A stretch of DNA of 64,000 nt, from positions 62,001-126,000 of the forward strand of contig CANXME010002543.1 of assembly GCA_948144175.1 (NCBI GenBank). Direction: 5' to 3'. The notes beneath the pieces were generated by a model. It saw only the letters and a program-made list of their open reading frames with translations, was not told the DNA's origin and made no database searches. Numbering within the stretch: position 1 is the first letter of the stretch; each line of letters opens with the position of its first letter. Source of the DNA: Closterium sp. NIES-65. Lineage: Eukaryota > Streptophyta > Zygnematophyceae > Desmidiales > Closteriaceae. The position numbers and the translations under genes are program-made. Positions 1-9,379 of the stretch are shown one piece after another.

Positions 1-780
1 ACCACCGAAGCCACGTCCTTTACCACGTCGGCTCCCTTGCATCCCGTAGCCGCTGCTGACGGCGTCTCCACCCCTCAGTTGGCGGCGACGGAAGTCCTCC
101 TCCAGAATCTTCGTCCGCACCCACTCGAGCGTCCACAAGCTCTGGTTCTGCGGCAGGCTCAATCCGCTCGTGAATTGAAGCCACGATTCCGGCAGCAGCA
201 AGAGCATCTTCAGGCACTTGGTCTGCTCCGGGTAGGTGATTCCCGCGGTCACCAACTTCGCGTAGAGATCAAGCATCTTGTCCAGGATGGGTTGCACCGG
301 CTCTCCCTCGCTTAGGCGCAACGCGGAAAGCTCCCTCTCCATCATGAGCGCCGCAGCGACGGAGGTAGGGGCGTGCAGCTCCTTCAACACCGTCCACGCC
401 TTCGGACCGCACTCAACCTCCGGCAGCAGGTGCATGACGTGGTGACGCTGGTTCAGCTCCAAACTCTGCGACATCAAGTAGTAGCCAGCCGAGGCGCGCT
501 CGTCCCAATCTTCCTGAAGGGCGGGGTCACTCGGTCTAGGCTCCTCCCCAATCATTAGTTTCAGCAATCCGATCTGACGGAAATAAAGTTGCATTTTCCA
601 GGCCCAATCATCATAGCCCTCATCATTGAACTTCTCGACGGTGAAGTTTTTCAGCACCTCCTTGATCAGCGAGCCCTGACTTGTTCGCGCTCCCCTTGGC
701 GCAGAAACACCAGAATCATGGCTGCTGCTACGATCTTGAGCTGAAGATTCACCAGCTACCGCCGAGGTGTTGCCCGCCAT
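1..780 (-). CDS. gag: Copia family I gag, N-terminal part (composite W), runs off left edge
   Basis: Reading leftward from an ATG at 780-778, about 260 codons stay open to the window edge. The protein matches, residue for residue with few changes, the gag of the intact copy at 30,025-34,587: a short Ser/Ala/Gly-rich leader, then the YDDWAWKMQLYFRQIGLL segment typical of Copia gag (UBN2-like) proteins, then the LKELHAPTS and LLPESWL blocks. Gag would form the cytoplasmic virus-like particle that packages element RNA. The zinc knuckle and pol would lie left of the window. The start is the first ATG after the primer-binding site, as in every other copy here. Certain as a family I gag; whether the missing part is intact cannot be seen. 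Confidence 0.85.
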   Translation of the reverse strand, partial: MAGNTSAVAGESSAQDRSSSHDSGVSAPRGARTSQGSLIKEVLKNFTVEKFNDEGYDDWAWKMQLYFRQIGLLKLMIGEEPRPSDPALQEDWDERASAGYYLMSQSLELNQRHHVMHLLPEVECGPKAWTVLKELHAPTSVAAALMMERELSALRLSEGEPVQPILDKMLDLYAKLVTAGITYPEQTKCLKMLLLLPESWLQFTSGLSLPQNQSLWTLEWVRTKILEEDFRRRQLRGGDAVSSGYGMQGSRRGKGRGFGG

Positions 781-826
781 AGCTACCTATAACGAGGATC
801 ACTATAACGCAGCTCTGATACCAGCT
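781..826 (-). promoter_or_regulatory. Leader and primer-binding site of composite W (first copy)
   Basis: The reverse complement of 812-823 is TGGTATCAGAGC, the usual plant retrotransposon binding site for the 3' end of initiator tRNA-Met. It lies a few bases inside the LTR end, and only about 30 nt separate it from the gag ATG. The same leader occurs again, in the same orientation, at 4,230-4,276. Confidence 0.85.
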
Positions 827-1130
827 TGTTGGTGTAAAGGCCTAATAAACTCAAGCTATTAAGACTTTATCAAACTTAAAACCTCTCCTCGGGGTCACCT
901 CCAAGGGTCCTTGGGTGCCTGGTACAAGACCAGCCCCTATCCTCGGGTCCGAGTTTGTAGAGAGAGGGATCAAGAGGGACTTAGTCAAAACAGCAAGAGT
1001 ACCTTGAACGTTGCGCAGCGTATCGTGCAGACCGTAAATTGGATTAAGCTGAGAATTTACTAAATCGAAGCTCACTCTAAGAGCTTTAAAATAAGCCAAG
1101 TTGCCTCGCGAAAAGTTTTGCCATTACGAA
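827..1130 (-). repeat. Family I LTR, truncated U5 end (composite W)
   Basis: It starts TGTTGGTGTAAAGG next to the leader and matches the first 304 bp (plus-strand view) of the other family I LTRs. It stops abruptly near 1,130, where it joins gag sequence in the opposite orientation. The missing remainder, about 790 bp, includes all of U3. Confidence 0.85.
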
Positions 1131-1131
1131 A

Positions 1132-4049
1132 GTGAGGGCTATGATGATTGGGCCTGGAAAATGCAACTCTATTTCCGTCAGATCGGATTGCTGAAACTAA
1201 TGATTGGGGAGGAGCCTAGACCGAGTGATCCCGCCCTTCAGGAAGATTGGGACGAGCGCGCCTCGGCTGGCTACTACTTGATGTCACAGAGTTTGGAGCT
1301 GAACCAGCGTCACCACGTCATGCACCTGCTGCCGGAGGTTGAGTGCGGTCCGAAGGCATGGACGGTGTTGAAGGAGCTGCACGCCCCTACCTCCGTCGCT
1401 GCGACGCTCATGATGGAGAGGGAGCTGTCCGTGTTGCGGCTAAGCAAGGGAGAGCCGGTGCAACCTATCCTAGACAAGATGCGTGATCTCTACGCGAAGT
1501 TGGCGACCGCGGGAATCACCTACCCGGAGCAGACCAAGTGCCTGAAGATGCTCTCGCTGCTGCCGGAATCGTGGCTTGAATTCACGAGCGGATTGAGCCT
1601 ACCGCACAACCACAGCTTGTGGACGCTCGAGTGGGTGCGGACGAAGATTCTGGAGGAGGACTTCCGTCGCCGCCAACTGAGGGGTGGAGACGACGGTAGC
1701 AGCGGCTACGGGATGCAAGGGAGCCGACGTGGCAAAGGACGTGGCTTCGGTGGTGCTGGACGCGGTGCAAAGAAAGACGACGACTCCAACAACCAACAAG
1801 GAGGTACCGGTAGGGGTCGCGGTGCGAAATCTGGACGTGGGGGCAAGTCGGGTGCTGGTGGCAAAATGAAAGGGAGTTGCTGGTATTGTGAGAAGGAAGG
1901 GCACCCCTGGTTTTTGTGCTATAAGAAACCCGATGGATGGACCCCCCAGAATCGTCACCAGGATGGCGGCGCGCGGAGGAACCAGAAAAAACGGCGCCAA
2001 CATGGTCGCTGATTCGTCCGACAACAACCCGAAGGGCAACGGCGGTGCGGAAAAGAAAAAGGAGCGCACCGCGGGCCAATTCTTCCATATGGGAGACAAG
2101 GGGGAGCAAGGAGACGCATCTGCTAAGGCTGGAGCAGAGCTGCACCCCCTGGACTATTGGGTGTTGGACACAGGCGCTGCTTGGACAATGACGCCGCGCA
2201 AGGACCTGCTGGACGACATACGAGCTGCTCCGATCAACGAGGTGTGCTCCGCCTCTGGACACGCGCTGAAGGTGGCTGGTGCGGGACGAGCTGCGTTTAA
2301 GGGAGCGGATGGCAAGCCGGTGGTGCTGCACGATGTTCTTCTTGTTCGTGAACTCAAGGCCAACCTCATCTCCCTCCGTAAGCTTGGCAAGTCTAGGGTG
2401 AGCCCTAGCACGGATGGGGCACGCACTTATAAGGGGAAGCTGGGCAATCGGGTGCTTTGGGATCTGCACGAGAGCAAGGACGTGTACAGATCTATGTGGC
2501 AGCTGCCGGCGCTGGCGTGGCACGGTGGGGGGCAGGCTGGAGAGGGGTCTGCATCCCAGGGGGAGTGCAACGCCGTTGGAGGGGTTGGTGTGAAAGTGTC
2601 GGCCAGATCTGGGGAGACGGATTGGGCAACTGCACACCGACGTTTGGGGCATGTGGCAATGCCTTTGCTGAAGCAGCTGGAGAAGGATGGAGCCGTTAAG
2701 GGCTTGAAGCTGAACGGACAACCACCCGATGATAACTGTGAAATTTGCCTCCTTTCAAAGTTCACCCGTTTCCCCTTCCATAGTGTGGCTGGCAGGAGCA
2801 AAAAGCCGTTGGAGCTGGTCCACATGGACTTGGTGGGGCCGCTGCCGGTGCAAGGGCACAAGGGGGAGCAGTACTTCCTAACCATAGTGGATGACTGGAG
2901 CAGGCTAATGTGGGCGTATCCACTGAAGCAGAAAGATCACGCCGCCTCCACGATTCGGGACGATTGGCTGCCGTTCGTGGAGAAGCAAGCGGAGTGTGTC
3001 GTGAAGCGGATTAGGACAGATCAGGGTGGTGAGTTCCTTGGAGCTGAGATGACGGCCTGGCTCAAGAAGCAGGGCATCCAGAGGGAGCTGACCACGGCTT
3101 ACACCCCACAGTCCAACGGTGTAGCAGAACGGGCGAACCGGACAATTCTGGAGACAGCTAGGGCGCTGCTCATAGAATCTGGGCTGGGCAACTTGATGTG
3201 GCCCCATGCTGTTCGGCACGCTACCGTCGCTAGGAACAGGGTACTCACAAAGGTTGGGGATGACTCGTGGGTGCCGTTGGAGAGGTGGCTTGGGAGGAAG
3301 CCGCCGGTGGACATGCTGAGGGTGTTCGGTTGCATGGCAGTCGCCCACGTCCCCAAGACCTACCGCAGTAAGTTGGGGGCGAGTGCAATCTGGTGTGTGC
3401 ATTTGGGGCTGGCTGCTGAGAGCAAGGGATGGCTGCTGTGGGAACCTTCCAAGGGTGTGTTGTTTGACAGCAGGGATGTGAAGTTTGTTGAGGGCATGAT
3501 GTATGGGAGCTGGGAGAAACAGCCGGAGGCCAGGGTGTCCCAGCAAATGGAGCAGATCACCATGCAGCTGGACCTGACTCCTAGTGTGTGGGAGGAGGGA
3601 GAGGAGGCAGCTGCAGAGGGTGGTGATAAAGAGAAGGTGCAGGAGGCACCTGCTGGTGGAGGTGATGGTGTGGAGACTAGCGGTAGCATTAGTGGAGCTG
3701 CTGGATCCGAGGGAGGAGAGCAGCAGCAGGGAAAAACTAAGAAGCCAAAGGGTGTCGTTATGAAGGGATGGGAGACACCCGTCTCCAGGCCAGGACGTAC
3801 CCGTATGGCTACTAAGAAGCTGACTGCAGGAGCTGATGTAGCGGAGCAGCAGCTTGGGACTGAGGATGCATTGCTGATTCTATCGCATGGCTATGACCCG
3901 GATGAGGAGGATGAACCTGCGTACTGTTTTCTTGCCCCTGCACCAGAGGAACCAGCTAGCATGGAGGAGGCATTAGCTGGACCAGATAGGGACAAATTGC
4001 TAGCTTCTAGGGATGCTGAGTACCAGAGCCTGCTGGAGAATGGGACTTT
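1132..4049 (+). pseudogene. Inverted gag-PR-integrase segment (F) of family I Copia
   Basis: Plus-strand gag-pol fragment beginning inside gag (about codon 52) and ending just before the reverse transcriptase. It shows the gag core, an RG-rich linker, the CCHC knuckle CWYCEKEGHPWFLC, a protease DTG motif (about 2,168-2,176), the integrase HHCC finger (HRRLGH ... CEIC) and the catalytic D, D, E region (MDLVGPLP, DQGGEF, SNGVAERANR). The only internal lesion I see is one extra A in the run at 1,985-1,990, which shifts gag (open to 2,012) relative to pol (open from 1,888). Both ends are breakpoints: the left joins an LTR fragment pointing the other way, and the right joins an LTR U5 fragment near 4,050 with a TT overlap. 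It has no start codon, reverse transcriptase or RNase H, so it is a dead piece. Confidence 0.85.
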
Positions 4050-4229
4050 TTCAAGGTACTCTTTCTGTTTTGACTAAGTCCCTCTTGATCCCTCTCTACA
4101 AACTCGGACCCGAGGATAGGGGCTGGTCTTGTACTAGGCACCCAAGGACCCTTGGAGGTGACCCCGAGGAGAGGTTTTAAGTTTGATAAAGTCTTAATAG
4201 CTTGAGTTTATTAGGCCATTACACCAACA
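4050..4229 (+). repeat. Family I LTR, U5-terminal 180 bp, plus orientation
   Basis: It matches the last 180 bp of the LTR and ends exactly in CACCAACA. It is fused on its left to pol sequence and on its right directly to an inverted leader (4,230). With 4,277-4,456 it forms an inverted repeat (about ten differences) around a 47-bp spacer. Confidence 0.85.
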
Positions 4230-4276
4230 TAGCTACCTATAACGAGGATCACTATAACGCAGCTCTGATACCAGGT
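4230..4276 (-). promoter_or_regulatory. Leader and primer-binding site of composite W (second copy)
   Basis: Reverse complement of the leader, with the tRNA-Met site at 4,262-4,273 (GCTCTGATACCA as read on the plus strand). The left edge coincides with the first base after the LTR terminus at 4,229 and lies beside the normal position of the gag ATG, but no gag follows. Confidence 0.8.
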
Positions 4277-5348
4277 TGTTGGTGTAAGTGCCTAATAAAC
4301 TCAAGCTATTAAGACTTTATCAAACTTAAAACCTCTCCTCGGGGTCACCTCCAAGGGTCCTTGGGTGCCTGGTACAAGACCAGCCCCTATCTTCGAGTCC
4401 GAGTTTGTAGAGAGAGGGATGAAGAGGGACTTAGTCAAAACAGCAAGAGTACCTTCAACGTCGCGCAGCGTATCGTGCAGACCGTTAATCGGATTAAGCT
4501 GAGAATATACTATCTCGAAGCTCGCTACAAGAGCTTTAAAATGAACCAAGTTGCCTCGCGAAAAGTTCTGCCATTACGAAGTTATGGCTCGGACAGCATT
4601 TGCCTAGTGTTGAAGTGCTAGCGTACTAGCGTTGACTCGGGTAGGATTCCGCTGTCGCACCGCGTAGAAACGAAATTCTAGCAAAGAAGGAATTCGCTTG
4701 AATCAATTTCACTATATTCAGGTACAAACAGAGAAGGAATAAAATAGTTCTAGCCAGCAAGGACCTTGGAAATAAACCTGGGAACAATCAAAGATGATCC
4801 CAAATAATTCCAAGCAACACAACCAACGTGGCTGGACAAAACAGCAGGTGGTAGGTTGGTAAACAACCTCTGGTTCTGTTTTTCCAACCTGGGAAAACAA
4901 CAACCAGGTTCAGGTCCTAAAAACAGAACCTGTTTTGTCTTTGCCCAACCAGCCAAATGCTGGTTCCGTTAGTTTCCCCTGGCTCTGCAGCATGCAGATA
5001 CACCTAAATTGTACCCCTATAGTGCCTGTCTTGCTACACTATAGTCAACCAAATAAAACAGTACAATTTCAAGTTGGATAGAACTAAATCTGCGCAATCA
5101 AGTAAGCCGAACCGCAAAGCTTCCATCTTGGGTTCCTTTGCGAGCTCGTCCTTTCTGCTTGTACTGTTCATAGCGCGTACAATGTTATGCCAAAGCGCTT
5201 AATGCATGAGTAGCTGCAAATGCTTCAAGCGAAAATTGCGAAAGCAAACAAACACACGAACATTCCATTCATACCCAAATGCATTCGCACACGCATACTC
5301 GTACAAACAAACGGCAGGATGTCGTGCAATGTGAATTTGCACCCAACA
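4277..5348 (-). repeat. Family I 5' LTR of composite W
   Basis: Near-complete LTR (1,072 bp) with TGTTGG and CCAACA ends. It is shortened mainly by a deletion of about 25 bp near 5,000. Read on the minus strand it is the 5' LTR of W. Its outer end abuts plus-strand integrase sequence of element H, so W is inserted in H. The base pattern after it (GGTCA, GCTCA in uninterrupted copies) would be one half of the target duplication. Confidence 0.85.
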
Positions 5349-6910
5349 GGTCATAGAATCTGGGCTGGGCAACTCGATGTGGCCCCATGGTGTTCGGCAC
5401 GCCACCGTCGCTAGGAACAGGGTACTCACAAATGTTGGGGATGACTCGTGGGTGCCGTTGGAGAGGTGGCTTGGGAGGAAGCCGCCGGTGGACATGCTGA
5501 GGGCTCGATTGCAAGGCAGTCGCCCACGTCCCCAAGACCTACCGCAGTAAGTTGGGGGCAAGTGCAATCTGGTGTGTGCATTTGGGGCTGGTTGCTGAGA
5601 GCAAGGGATGGCTGCTGTGGGAATCATCCAAAGGTGTGTTGTTTGATAGCAGGGATGTGAAGTTTGTTGAGGGCATGATGTATGGGAGCTGGTAGAAACA
5701 GCCGGAGGCCAGGGTGTCCCAGCAAATGGAGCAGATCACCATGCAGCTGGACCTGACTCCTAGTGTGTGGGAGGAGGGAGAGCAGGTAGCTGCAGAGGGT
5801 GGTGATGGAGAGAAGGTACAGGAGGCATCTGCTGGTGGAGAAAATGATGTGGAGACTAGCACTAGTGGAGCTGCTGGATCCGAGGGAGGAGAGCAGCAGC
5901 AGGTGAAAACTAAGAAGCCGAAGGGTGTTGTTATGAAGGGATGGGAGACACCCGTCTCCAGGCCTGGACGTAGACGTATGGCTACTAAGAAATTGACTGC
6001 AGGAGCTGATATAGCAGAACAGCAGCTTGGGACAGAGGAGGCATTGCTGATTCTACCTCATGGCTATGACCCGGATGAGGAAGATGAACCTGTTTACTGT
6101 TTTCTTGCCCTTGCACCAGAGGAACCAACTAGCATGGAGGAGGCATTAGCACAGGATAAAGGGGTTGAAGCCGAGGAGCAGCAGCAATTTCAGTCCTTGG
6201 TGGGCAGCCTCTTGTATGCAGCAGTTCACACAAGGCCCGACATCTGTTTCTCGGTTGGGCACCTGGCTAGGGTGGTGCAGAATCCATCAAAAGAGCAGGT
6301 GGATGCAGCTGAGCGTGTGGTGAAGTATCTGAACTCTCACCCAAGCATTGGAGTTCAATACTCCTCATCTGCACAGGTGAAGCAGAAAGGGTTTGAGGTG
6401 GTGAAAGAGAAGGGGGAGCGGCTTGGAGAAGGCAAGCTGTTTCTCAGAAGCTTTACTGATGCTACGTGGGCCTCTGAGAAGGAGGATTCCTCATCTGTGG
6501 GAGGATACATCTGTGTAGTTCGGGGAGGACATGTTAGTTGGAGGTCAAAGAAGAAGACGGAGACAGCACTCTCTTCCGTTGAATCAGAGTACATGGCGAT
6601 GTTCCATGGGGTGAAGAAAGTGATTTGGCTGAGGAGGCTGTTAGAGGAGATTGGCCAGGAGCAGAAGGTTGCTACGCCGCTGTTTTGTGATAGCAAGGGG
6701 GCTCTTAGGATGGTTAGAAACGCTGTGCTTCATGGGCTTAACAAGCACATGCGTATCAAGTGGCACTGGCTGCGTATAGAGGTGAAGAGGGGGACGTTGA
6801 ATCCGATCTACATCAAGACTCACCAGCTGCCAGCAGACTTCCTCACCAAGAGGCTTGCGGATGCGCCAGATTGGCGTTGTATGTGCATTAGTGGAATGAG
6901 CATGAACTAG
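5349..6910 (+). pseudogene. Element H: integrase end fused to RNase H, reverse transcriptase deleted
   Basis: The plus-strand sequence resumes family I integrase at the LIESGLGN block and runs through the integrase C-terminal region (about 5,480-5,700). A stop replaces a Glu codon near 5,693. From 5,714 to 6,910 a 398-codon frame is open: acidic/Gly linker, then at 6,150/6,151 a jump from MEEALA straight to the RNase H side (GVEAEEQQQFQSLVGSLLYA). This removes about 820 bp, the whole reverse transcriptase with its YVDD. RNase H motifs are present (DATWASEKEDSSS, ESEYMA, CDSKGA, ADFLTKRL). The frame survives because the deletion is a multiple of three. The first half of H should lie left of the window, beyond composite W. 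Confidence 0.85.
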
Positions 6911-6937
6911 CATGGAATGATGGGGATTCTGCCGGCA

Positions 6938-6952
6938 GGCTGAGGGGGAGTC
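6938..6952 (+). promoter_or_regulatory. Polypurine tract of element H
   Basis: GGCTGAGGGGGAGTC directly precedes the LTR start TGTTGG. It is the plus-strand priming site for reverse transcription, and the same tract precedes the 3' LTRs of R, A, C and D. Confidence 0.8.
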
Positions 6953-8047
6953 TGTTGGGTGCAAATTCACATTGCACGACATCCTGCCGTCTGTTTGTAC
7001 GAGTATGTGTGTGCGAATGCATTTGGATGTGAATCGAATGTTCGTGTGTTTGTTTGCTTTCGCAATTTTCGCTTGAAGAATTTGCAGGTACTCGCGCATT
7101 GTACGCTTTGGCACAACATTGTACGCGCTATGAATACTACAAGCTGAAAGGACGAGCTCGCAAAGAAACCCAAGATGGAAGCTTTGCGGTTCGGTTGAAT
7201 TGATTGTGCAGATTCAGTTATATCCAACTCGAAATTGTACTGTTTTGTTTGATTGACTATAGTGTAGAAGGGCAGGCAATATAGGAGTACAATTTAGATG
7301 AAGGTTGGATGTTGTTTGTCTGTATCTGCATGCTACAGGGCCAGGGGAAACCAGCGGAACCAGTTTTTGGCTGGTTGGGCAAAGACGAAACAGGTTCTGT
7401 TTTTAGGACCTGAACCTGGTTGTTGTTTTCCCAGGTTGGAAAAACAGAACGAGAGTTTGTTTACCAACCTACCACCTGCTGTTTTGTCCAGCCAGGTTGG
7501 TTCTGTTGCCTAGAATTATTTGGGATCATCCCTGGTTGTTCCCAGGTTGATTCCCAAGGTCCTTGTTAGCTATAACTGTTTATTTCTTCTTTGTTTGTAC
7601 CTGAATTTAGTAAATTTGATTCAAGCAAATTCCTCCCTTCCTGGAATTTTGTTTCTACGCGGTGCGATGGCGGAATGCTACCCGAGTTAACGCTAGTACG
7701 CTAGCACTCCAACACTAGGCAAACGCTGTCTGAGCCATAACTTCGTAATGGCGGAACTTTTCGCAAGGCAACTTGGTTCATTTTAAAGCTCTTGGAGCGA
7801 GCTTCGATATAGAAATTTGTCAGCTGAATCTGATCGACGGTCTGCACGATACGCTGCGCGACGTTCAAGGTACTCTTGCTGTTTTGACTAAGTCCCACTT
7901 GATCCCTCTCTCTACAAACTCGGACCCGAGGATAGGGGCTGGTCTTGTACCATGCACCCAAGGACCCTTGGAGGTGACCCCGAGGAGAGGTTTTAAGTTT
8001 GATTAAGTCTTTTAATTGCTTGAGTTTATTAGGCCCTTATACCAACA
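6953..8047 (+). repeat. Family I 3' LTR of element H
   Basis: 1,095 bp, from TGTTGGGTGCAAATTC to CCTTATACCAACA. Intact length. It is inverted relative to the LTR at 4,277-5,348, so the two form a 1.1-kb inverted repeat around 1.6 kb. The flank CCGTC (8,048-8,052) should be H's target duplication. Confidence 0.9.
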
Positions 8048-8600
8048 CCGTCCCCCGCCCGTTCCCGTAGTGCCATGTAGCCCGAAGCGCCTACCCCGTT
8101 GCGCCTATCTATATCGCACCCCTATCGCCCCCGCGTGTCACTCGTTTCTGCCCCGCGCGTGACCCATTTTGCCCCACGCGTCACTCGTTTTTGCCTTGCG
8201 CCCCACTCGTTTTTTTCCCACGCGTTGCCCGCCAGCCCGCTAGTACGCAGCAGACGGTCGTACATAGCTGCACGCTCAGCATTAGCCGCACATGCAGCCG
8301 CGCGCACGTATACTGCGGGCGCATACACTCGCAGCAGCAGCCGCGAGCAAGTTAGAGCCCGTTAGCCGTGCCCTTCCTCACTTGTCGCCTGCTACCTTGA
8401 CCGGCCCACCACCTGAAACCGCGGCCCCACCTGAAACTGCCGCCCCACCATAAACTCAACGCCCCACATCTGAAACCCGCTGCCCCACACCTGAAACCCG
8501 CCTCCCCACGAGCTACCATACCAGTTACCTGCCTCACCCGCTATCAAAGTCGCCGCCCATGCTGAAACCTGCCTCTCCACGAGCTACCAGACCTGCTGCC
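8048..8600. repeat. GC-rich DNA with two short tandem arrays
   Basis: No gene seen. At about 8,140-8,235 a unit of roughly 24 bp built on CACGCGTCACTCGTTTTTGC recurs four times. At about 8,405-8,520 a unit of roughly 23 bp built on CCCCACACCTGAAACCCGC recurs. This may be the 5' region of the family II Copia that follows, but no LTR boundary is visible. Confidence 0.5.
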
Positions 8601-8609
8601 AGTGCTCTA

Positions 8610-9130
8610 GCAGCAGCCTAGACTGCCACCATTAGCACCAGCTGCAGCTCCCACTACCGCCAATGCACTAGCAGTAGCCCAGTCTACTACTAGTAGCACC
8701 AGCAGCAGCTTCTACTGCTGCTAGCGCACTAGCAGCAGCCTAGACTGCCACCAGTAGCACCAACAGCAGCTTAGGCTGCCCCCAGCAGAACCAGCAGCAG
8801 GTTAGGCTGCCCCTAGCAGAACTAGCAGTAGGTTAGGCTGCCCCCAGCAGAAGCAGCAGTAGCAAAGGCTGCCCCCAGCAGAACCAGCATTAGCAGCAGC
8901 ATAGGCTGCCTCCAGAAGAACCAGCAGCAGCATAGGCCGCCCCCAGCAGAACCAACAGCAGCATACCCCCAGCAAAACCAGCAGCAGAATTGGCTACCCA
9001 AGCAGAACCAGCAGCAGCATAGGGCGATCCCAGCGCACCAGCAGCAGCCTAGGCTGCCCCCGGCAGAACCAACTACAGCTTAGGCTGCCACCAGCAGCAC
9101 CATCAGCAACTTAGGCTCACCAGTAAGACA
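8610..9130. repeat. 31-bp minisatellite (TTAGGCTGCCCCCAGCAGAA unit)
   Basis: More than ten degenerate units of about 31 bp, each with a (T/A)TAGGCTGCC core followed by CAGCAG-rich sequence. Several units differ by only 1-4 bases. It is followed at about 9,146-9,163 by an uninterrupted C run. No convincing reading frame crosses it. Confidence 0.75.
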
Positions 9131-9379
9131 CCGCCCTCCAGCCCCCCTCCCCCCCCCCCCCCCAACACCCGCTCTTGAATCCCCCCCACACCTGCCAGAA
9201 CCACCCGCCGTTTCTAGCTCCTCACATGGCGTATTCTAGGGTACTACAGCAGGAGGACCAGGTGCAACACTCACGGCAGTGGGGATGTGCAGGTCCAAAG
9301 TGTGGCGCCTTCAGCAGTGGCTCAGCTAGTAGTGGGCGAGACGTCTGCCCCTGCGGGTACTAGCCTCTGATAGGCTGTG

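Noticed and set aside
822..4234. CAGCT/TAGCT as a target duplication around 827-4,229
   Set aside because: AGCT is native to both ends of the leader, and the leader itself is duplicated, so the match does not prove a simple insertion.
1132..6910. F and H as two halves of one plus-strand element
   Set aside because: Both contain the integrase C-terminal region and the acidic linker, so they overlap and must come from different copies.
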